A stretch of DNA of 12,671 bases, taken from the NCBI GenBank assembly GCA_015501055.1, contig JADNYV010000924.1, positions 1 through 12,671 on the forward strand, in the 5' to 3' direction. Below, piece after piece: positions 6,002 to 12,671 of this stretch. The position numbers and the translations under genes were made by a program. The DNA is from Mucidula mucida (taxonomy: Eukaryota; Basidiomycota; Agaricomycetes; Agaricales; Physalacriaceae). The first letter of the stretch is position 1. The number at the start of each line of letters is the position of its first letter. The notes under the pieces were generated by a model, which saw nothing but the letters and a program-made list of their open reading frames with translations, ran no database searches and had not been told where the DNA came from.

Positions 6002-9000
6002 TCAAACTCGTAAAGGACGCGCTGGTGTTGGCCGTCCTTTAGGACGAGGTCGACTTAACCGAAGAGATTCACCGGACTGGGGCTTCATCAGCAAAAAGAG
6101 AAGAGTATGAAAAAGGGCACGCACGTTGTGTTCAACTTTGGCGTAGGTTGATTTTCCTTCATATCCGAAGAAGCTTTTCCTGCACTCCGTTTCGACCAAC
6201 CCAAGGCAGTGCGGCGGGCGGTCGAGCCAACTCTCGGTCTAGCGGGCAGACCAAAAGCATCTCTGAGGCCTTTGGAGTCAGCCTCCGGAGGTGGGCCAAA
6301 TGCTTTGGAGGGATTAAACGGCGACGCAACAGACGCAACGTTGCTGTTGACCGGGAGCTCTCGCAACGGAGAGCTGGTGGCATTTCGGTACACCTCGGCT
6401 TGAATCTTGGTAACAAGTTCCGGTGAAGCAGAGACTTTCAAGCTCCTAGTGGATGGATACGGAGATGCTCTGGATGATGTTCTCGACCGAATACGTCTGG
6501 GTCGCAATTCGGAAGGCAGGGGACCGTAGTTTTGAACTGAATGTTCCAGCATAGCCTGCATGCCAGAAGGATGCTTGGGAGGGTCGAAAGCTGGGCAAAC
6601 GATTAGTATGGCCCAAATTAGGAATAAAACTAGTAGACTTGCTTTGTAAAGCGAAAACAGAGAAGGGCGTATCTAGCCAGGTCCTTTTACTTTCCGACAC
6701 TGTATGCTCAGCCTCGTCACGGAGGTCGTAATATCTTCGCAAAGCAACGATGCCTCGTTCATCATCCCAAGTTGTTGTCGCTGAGTGGATCGAAGCCGTG
6801 TCTTCATCGACAATGAAAATCGGCTGTACGGTGGTGGGACTGCTTTTCTTCGACTCTGGTGAAGATCTATCCGGGGACGACATCTCTTCTTCGATGGTCT
6901 CGTACGCAGAGGTCCTAGATGCACGGACCTGGGAATATCGGCGGCGATGACCACTGCCTCGAGCCCTTGCCCTAGTTCTCTGAGCATGGGTCATAGGATG
7001 AGTGAGTTAGCAAGTACCGCATTGATATGGGAAAGATCAATGCTAGACTGAGACCCATCCGAAAAGGAGGAGTATCCATCGGAAGAGGACAACGGAGGAG
7101 TATCGACCCCGGAGCTCGAAGTACATGTGCTTGAGCGTGAACGATTGCCAATCCCAGGTCTGGTGAAGACAGGATTCACAGCAACTACAGAGAACAGTTA
7201 GTGCTTATGAGATGGCATTGAGGTGAGGACTTTACATGAAACGAAAGATCTTCGCCATCCGCGACCAGACAGCTTTCCTCAAGACTTCGCCGATCCAAAT
7301 GTCCATGTTGCGCTCTAATCATCCGCTCATCTCCAAATTTGACTGAGTCAACGGTTGAGGCTATGGATGGTTTAGCGACGATTTGTGCTTTCCTGGCTTG
7401 CCCATTTTGAAGTTCTGAGTGTTTCCTTTTCTCGACACGGACGCAAGGCGACTTGTCAATGAGTGAGCCTATCGATTCTCTGCGTTCACGCCCACCACCG
7501 AGCATCTAGACTATTGTCAACATATGTTCTGCGGACTGCATGAAATAAAGCGTACGCTGATCATTGTGTCATCATCGTGAGGACTGTGCAAGCTGCCGAT
7601 CATTGAAGCTTAGAACCGAGAGCGAACGGTACACGATAGGAGCCAAGTGTCCACGGCTGTACCCGTTGTAGCCGAAGATTGACTCTTCAGAGGCGCTAGA
7701 ACGCACACCAGTTCGGTCGAATAGAGAATCGTCGCCTGAAGATCGATGTTCGTCCATAATGGAGTCAGATTCGTAGGAAGTACGATGCTCGTAACGACTG
7801 TCCAGGAAGCTCTCCTGGGGAGAAGCTGAAATGGATGTCAAAGGCCGTAGATCTACGCCAGTGCTGAACATCTTGTCGCCGACACCTGGGCGACCCAGAC
7901 GCATTACAGAGAAGTCGCTAGCCACTGAATCTACAGATGCCTCAGGCTGGTGACGAGCCCAAGCTGCGCGACCGTTGGCGTAGGAATGGGCAATGGAGCT
8001 CATGCTAGTGCTAGAGTCGTTACGACTATGAACGCCGAAACTGCGGTTGTAACGGCTGACAGGCGGGAAGTGGGTAGACACATTGGAGTCATTACGACGA
8101 TGCGGTCTGAAGTAAAAGCTGGAAGCATCACTTGCAACCTTCTTGTGCTTGCCGTGCTCGAGCGTGGAACTCGAAGGTATCTTCGACGTTCATGGACATG
8201 GACATGGATAGGGACAGATCCTCAGTGCTCGACCGCTCCTGTAAACTGGGGAGGCCATATTCACCGTAGTCGAAAGGATCCGGTACACCGGGATTGACAA
8301 CGTGCCCGTAAGACGAAATGGAGGCAATACTAAAGACCGATTCGTTTTCGCAAATGGTGTGGAATAGCTGAAGCTGACTGAGGAGGGTAGAAAGCTGGAC
8401 GGTTGTCGTGGAACTCGAATCCTCTCCTAACTTCATCAAAGGACTCCAGTCCAGCAAAGCTGGCGATCGACGAAGCCGTAGAATGACGATATGGGTCAGA
8501 TGCATTGGACTCATCCCGCATACGACGTTTGGAGCTAGAGTCGGAGTCCAAACGGGGTCGTGGCGCTGGTCTTGCAACGTCTGATGCTTTGGCAAGAATG
8601 GATTTCAAGACGGAATCGTCGTCCCCCATAGAGAGCGAACGAGCATGCGCGGGAGAGGGAATGATGTCCGATAACGTCAATTGTTTCTCTGGGGAGGAAT
8701 CGACGACAGAACCAGGGCTGCGGGAGGCACCGCCAATCTGAATGCCCTGTTCAACTCCCCGTGGGACCCAGAAGAGGCATTTCTTGAAATCCTGCCCGAG
8801 ACTTCATCGTCATCGAAGTCGCCTGAAATTGGGCGGAGGATGGTTCAACCAGATCGCGCAGCTGCGATGTCGTGAACATGTCGAAAGACTTCTGCAGTTT
8901 CAAGTCTCGAGACCCTTCGGACGAGTCAGTACGCAGGAACGTCGGAACCGTGACATCCATGATGAGCTCCTCTGAAGGATACTCAACCATATTGGTAGAT

Positions 9001-12000
9001 CCTTTGACTGGAGAAGGATCTGAACCTTCATCACTATTTCCAAAATTGTTATTCGCAATTGACGGCGCGAAACATTACATACCTTGGGGTAGTATCCGCA
9101 GCATAATTTGCTCGAGGAAGTGCCGGAATAGGTGGAACACACAGTAGGTCGCCACCAAAGTCGTAACGGAGGTCAACTTTGGCAGGCGTTTTGAAGGCGT
9201 TCTCCAATTGTTCCATGAAGCTATGCCGATCGGCACCGCCGGACTCATTGAGTTTTTGAATTTCTCCCGTAAAGTCGAAGCTCTTCTTGGTGTTGTCCTC
9301 GTCAGAGATGTTGACGCCCTCGTCGTCGTCGTCGACGCCCGCATGATTCTCTTGCTCGTCAATAACTTGAGCTCGGAAGACAGGCGGAAGAGGCGACGGA
9401 GGAGCAGACACATCTTTCGCAAAGGCGTCTCCAGAGGCACCCAAGGAGTCTGAAAAGCGGCCAAAGTCGATTGTATCGTCCAAGCTACGTCGTCTGTTGT
9501 CATCCAATATCACTTGGAGTTCGCCTGGGATATCGGAGTCGGGATCAGAATGGTCTACGCTCTCATCTCCATATGCGGAAACGTTGAACCTCCCATTGTC
9601 CTTTCATCCCTAACATCTTCTTCGCGCCAGGCGCTAGTGGGCGACGAGAAGTCGTATCGTCTTCAGCCGGATTATACGGCGTACGTTTCTCTGGTGACAA
9701 TCGCTTTTTGGCGGCCATGAACAGAGGATTGGTCGACAATTCATCCACTGACACGGGACCAGTGGAAACACTCGAGAGGACGAGGACTGAAAGTCAATGC
9801 AGAGGAGCGGCGGGGAGAAGGTGTCGGCGAATCCGGAGGTGGACCAGGAGGCTTGAGGTTGGAAATGGGCCTCGATCTGGCAGGACGAAGAGCACGTAGG
9901 ACAGGAGAAGGATCAGGTGCTGGTCCAGGCGTCAGCGTCCGCTTATGCCTTAAAGTGAAGCAGGAGAGTCTGCTGGCGGTGTCTTGACTGATGGAACCCG
10001 GGGAGGAGATGTACTAAGATCCTCGAACGAAGTAATTCGTTGTCCAATAAGAGCTTGAGGTGGTAAGGACTGCCCAGCGGCGCGAGCATGAGCGTACGGA
10101 CGTAAGGAAGTGATTGAGCTAAGATTCGCCCTAAGTGTCCTGGTTCTTAGAGGGCTTCCGTGGTGTTGCGCTTCCCATCTATACCCTGGGTGGTACCCAG
10201 GCTGTAAAGGTGAGCGATCTGGGCTCACTGGCGTTGCTTCCAAATCCAAAGTGTTGATAAGCTGAGCCAAATCGTGGGTCACGGCGTCCAAGATAGAGAT
10301 GACACCTGTTCAAAAGTGAGACTGATGTTGAGTAGGAAAGCGAAACGCAGTACCTTGACCAGCGTCTTCGTGAAAACCTTGAGGCCGACTGCGTCCCAAC
10401 ATCTGCTCAGAAACCGGACGAGGTCGAGCGCGCTTCACGGGAGTAGAAACTGCACTGTGGCCATCTGATGTTGCAGACTCGACCGCAATCATTGGAACAT
10501 CCTCAAGCTCCTCGACATCCATAGCTTCCACGTCGGGAAACACGTCGGACAAAGGCGTACGGCGTCTGCCTTCGACTGAGTGACGGCTCTCCCTGCTGGT
10601 CCTCCTCTTCTGCTCCTCGTTGACCTTGGCTTTGGTCTCTCTCTCTTTGTACCTCTGCTCTCGTACAGTCTCGAGACCCTCTTCGTCCCATTTCACGCTG
10701 GTATAAGAGTTGGAAGAGGCTCGAGAAGTACCCGAGCTCGTTGACATTGGTCGTAAGCTGGAGCCGGTTGACATAGCGGATCCGGACCTTGGACGACCCA
10801 TAAACGCTGCTGACTCGACAGAAAGACGATTATTATCGGTAGTGGCCTGTACAACAGTAGAAGAGGCTGTAGATCCACCTCTCACCGTTGGCAGTCTAAT
10901 TGAAGAAGGCAACCCAAGTCCAAGAATACTTTTCTTCTTGTGGACATTGGTTGGGGCAGGAGAAACAGGTAGCGTGCCGACCTCGAAGCTGCTGGTCGAC
11001 GTGCGCTGTGCTTCTTTCGTCTTAGTCCTTTTCTTCTTCTTCTCCTTGTCTTTCTTTCCAATGGTACCGTCCTTTATTGTGCCTTTCTCTTTGGCCGCCT
11101 TCACCTTTGGGACCTTGGGGACGTCCTCCGCCTTTGGGTTCCAGCTACCAAGCCTGGCCATTGAGCGTACAGAGCGCATGGCACGAATTGCGACTGAGCC
11201 TTGATTCTGTGTCGGGTTCGTGGGCAGCTGAGGCGGAGCAAGCAGGGTAGGAGTGAAAGAACGGGCAGGTTCCGGCGTGGAAGACCGTGGAGGTTCATTC
11301 AAAGCAGGAGAGGATGAATTGTTGCGTTGAAATGGCACCGACAGTAGAGCTCCTGAGTCAAGTGAGTTAAACCTCGCTCGAGAATCTTCGGGAAGTGGAG
11401 GGCGGAAAGGTTCCGGCGCTGTGAAGTTGCATTAGTTTATGTTTTCAAGAAGGAGAGGAACTACATACTTTTGGAACGAGGTGGCAAAAAAGGCCGCGAC
11501 TCCTTCACCTTTTCAGTCTTCTCTTTGGAATCTTTCCGACCTCGGCCAATAGTCCACCACTTGTCCTTGTTTTCCTTCTCCTTCTTCTCCTCCGGTTTAG
11601 CCTTGGGGATGTTGCTCACGTCGGCCATTGGTCCTCCCCACCCAAGAGTACCTAGCGCGCCGCGAGACTTCTTCTTCTTTACCATCAAAATCTCCCCCAG
11701 GTCTGGATCGACAGTAGGGTCGACATATATTTCGTAACCGCCCCGAGCAGAGGATGTATCGCCTCCGACACGTCGTACGACGTCCGAAAAGTCTCTACCC
11801 TTTTCCTTCTCCTTCTCCCGCTGATTACCAACACCGAGCATGCTCAGCTTGGATTTCTTGGGCACCACACGTTTCCTTGGGACAGCATTATCAGGTCGTG
11901 GGGCCAATGGCGATGGAGGCGTGTCGAAAGAGTAGTTGAGAGATATGTTGTCTTCAGAGGAAGTACCTGTGGCAGACGGTGTAGCGGAGATGAGACGAAT

Positions 12001-12069
12001 GCTCGGAACGGCCTGGTTGTCACCTGCAAGTGACTCTACTGCTCGCGATTGGAGCAGCGTATTGCGCAT
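6002..12069 (-). CDS. Large Ser/Pro-rich basic protein of unknown function, KEN motif near C-terminus
   Basis: Eight exons inferred: 11469-12069, 10354-11418, 9083-10305, 7556-9033, 7236-7505, 6643-7184, 6121-6590 and 6002-6076, about 1,900 codons. Introns are about 44-52 bp; 6591-6642 is GC-AG (GCAAGT donor) and 6077-6120 has a weak GTGCCC donor. Start is ATG 12069, stop TGA 6004-6002. The protein is mostly disordered: Ser/Pro/Thr tracts, Lys-rich runs (PRKRVVPKKSK, KKDKEKKKKRTKTKE) that could be nuclear signals, and acidic patches. The best-ordered block is SFDFTGEIQKLNES plus SFMEQLENAFKTPAKVDLRYDFG (about 9180-9280). The C-terminus reads FGLPARPRVGSTARRTALGW, KEN, then LRLSRPRPKGRPTPARPLRV. 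I recall similar Agaricomycete hypothetical proteins but no assigned role; KEN could be an APC/C degron. Apparent 1-base frame breaks lie near 9955, 9780, 9598, 9583, 8820, 8738, 8345, 8155, 7595, the 7184 junction and 7007. Exons 1 and 2 are clean. It may be intact with assembly errors, or a recent pseudogene. Confidence 0.7.
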
Positions 12070-12671
12070 TTGGTTGTTGTTTTATAGATGGAACGAAACG
12101 AAATAAAATCGTGAAAAATCGGGCTGAATATGTACGTCGTAAAATGGAAATGAGATCGTTGAATATCGTCGAAAGATATGAGAGTCGTCGTTCGTGAGGG
12201 GAATGTGAGTCTTTCGTGTTGTTAAACCGTCTCGTGTGCCGAAGCAGACTCGTTAGTCAGATAAACGCGTTAATTGTACGGGTTTTTTGGGAGTATTTCT
12301 GTGGGCGACTGTTAGGCATCGATCCAGCAGCCAAACAGAGAGGGTGCTCACCTATTGATGACGCACCTGTTCTGTACCAGGATTACAGCGCTGAGGATGG
12401 CCGGCGATGGGTCACGCCCAGCTCTTGCTGTTTCCTTCCGGATCTCTACAAAGTCGAAGCAGCTCTTTGAGTACCACGCCAACGAAAACGAGATTTTTGC
12501 ACACCTTCCGCTACTTGCCACACAGCACAAGTACGACAATGCGGCAAGCCTGCGCGGACGACGCAGTTGATGGCGACGATGGTAAGAGGACAAAGTACAC
12601 CGTCGTTGACACCGAGTGTTGAACTCGGATCACGTGATGCTGTTGTTTGTCAGCGCCAGAGTTCTTGTGGC
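12070..12671. other. Upstream region of the long gene, no gene seen
   Basis: About 600 bp up to the right edge. Open frames at 12348-12622 occur on both strands, but none has a recognisable motif or splice structure. A small perfect hairpin CCGAGT/ACTCGG lies at 12612-12628. The stretch probably holds the promoter of the minus-strand gene and perhaps that of a gene beyond the right edge. Confidence 0.45.
12629..12638. promoter_or_regulatory. CACGTG palindrome (E-box type site)
   Basis: ATCACGTGAT is a perfect 10-bp palindrome with a CACGTG core, the class of site bound by fungal bHLH factors. It lies about 560 bp before the ATG at 12069, so it could serve that gene or one beyond the window. 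A single short site is weak evidence. Confidence 0.3.

Noticed and set aside
6992..7029. Possible tiny intron (GTACTT to GCTCAG, with TGCTAAC) that would repair the frame of the long gene near 7007
   Set aside because: Its length would be about 38 bp with only a few bases between donor and branch site, too tight for splicing. The skipped bases also read THPM-like protein in the next frame, so a one-base frame break is more likely.
10710..11204. Plus-strand open frame of 164 codons
   Set aside because: It is antisense to the clean exon 2 of the long gene; the low-complexity Lys/Ser codons give a Phe/Ser/Leu-rich shadow that resembles membrane protein.
12080..12086. TATAAAA on the minus strand just before the start of the long gene
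   Set aside because: It lies only about 11-17 bases before the ATG, too close for a TATA box to place the transcript start ahead of that ATG. It is more likely leader sequence, unless the true start codon lies further downstream.
1..12671. Search for CRISPR arrays, tRNA or rRNA genes, toxin-antitoxin or phage-like modules
   Set aside because: None seen. The sequence is a spliced fungal nuclear region, and no cloverleaf or regularly spaced repeats were recognised by eye.

Overview
The window is nuclear DNA from a basidiomycete fungus, most likely an Agaricomycete mushroom or wood-decay fungus. The basis is many short introns of about 45-65 bp with GT-AG ends and CTAAT/CTAAC/CTGAT-like branch sites, roughly even base composition, and gene content: a secreted xylan-type GH115 alpha-glucuronidase, a fungal APH-fold kinase and a large Ser/Pro-rich protein of a kind I associate with this class. 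I see no bacterial, plasmid, CRISPR or defence-island features.

Layout, left to right. 1-600 (minus) is the 5' part of a GH115 glycoside hydrolase gene cut by the left edge. 601-1112 is its upstream DNA and holds one copy (690-853) of a repeat whose second copy lies at 4195-4348. 1113-1622 (minus) is an unknown-function gene interrupted by a single in-frame TAG; a second, badly decayed copy lies at about 3900-4204. 1836-2040 is a near-perfect 205-bp fold-back palindrome, followed by about 470 bp of hairpin-rich noncoding DNA that looks like a transposon remnant. 2513-2970 (minus) is an unassigned open stretch. 2943-3851 (plus) is an APH-family kinase with a recognisable catalytic loop but broken frame. 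4372-5653 (minus) is a clean 12-exon ChaC glutathione-degrading gamma-glutamylcyclotransferase gene. 6002-12069 (minus) is one long gene of about 1,900 codons in eight exons, encoding a disordered, basic, Ser/Pro-rich protein with a KEN motif near its C-terminus; its middle exons show many apparent single-base frame breaks. 12070-12671 is upstream DNA with a CACGTG palindrome.

The genes do not form a pathway. The clean housekeeping-type genes (ChaC and the Ser-rich protein) flank a repeat-rich patch of about 3.8 kb (600-4370) holding duplicated fragments, a fold-back element and broken genes. The points most worth following are the palindrome whose arm differences all fit CpG decay, the rearranged duplicate copies, the 14-nt exon of ChaC that carries its catalytic glutamate, and the question whether the frame breaks are real decay or assembly error.
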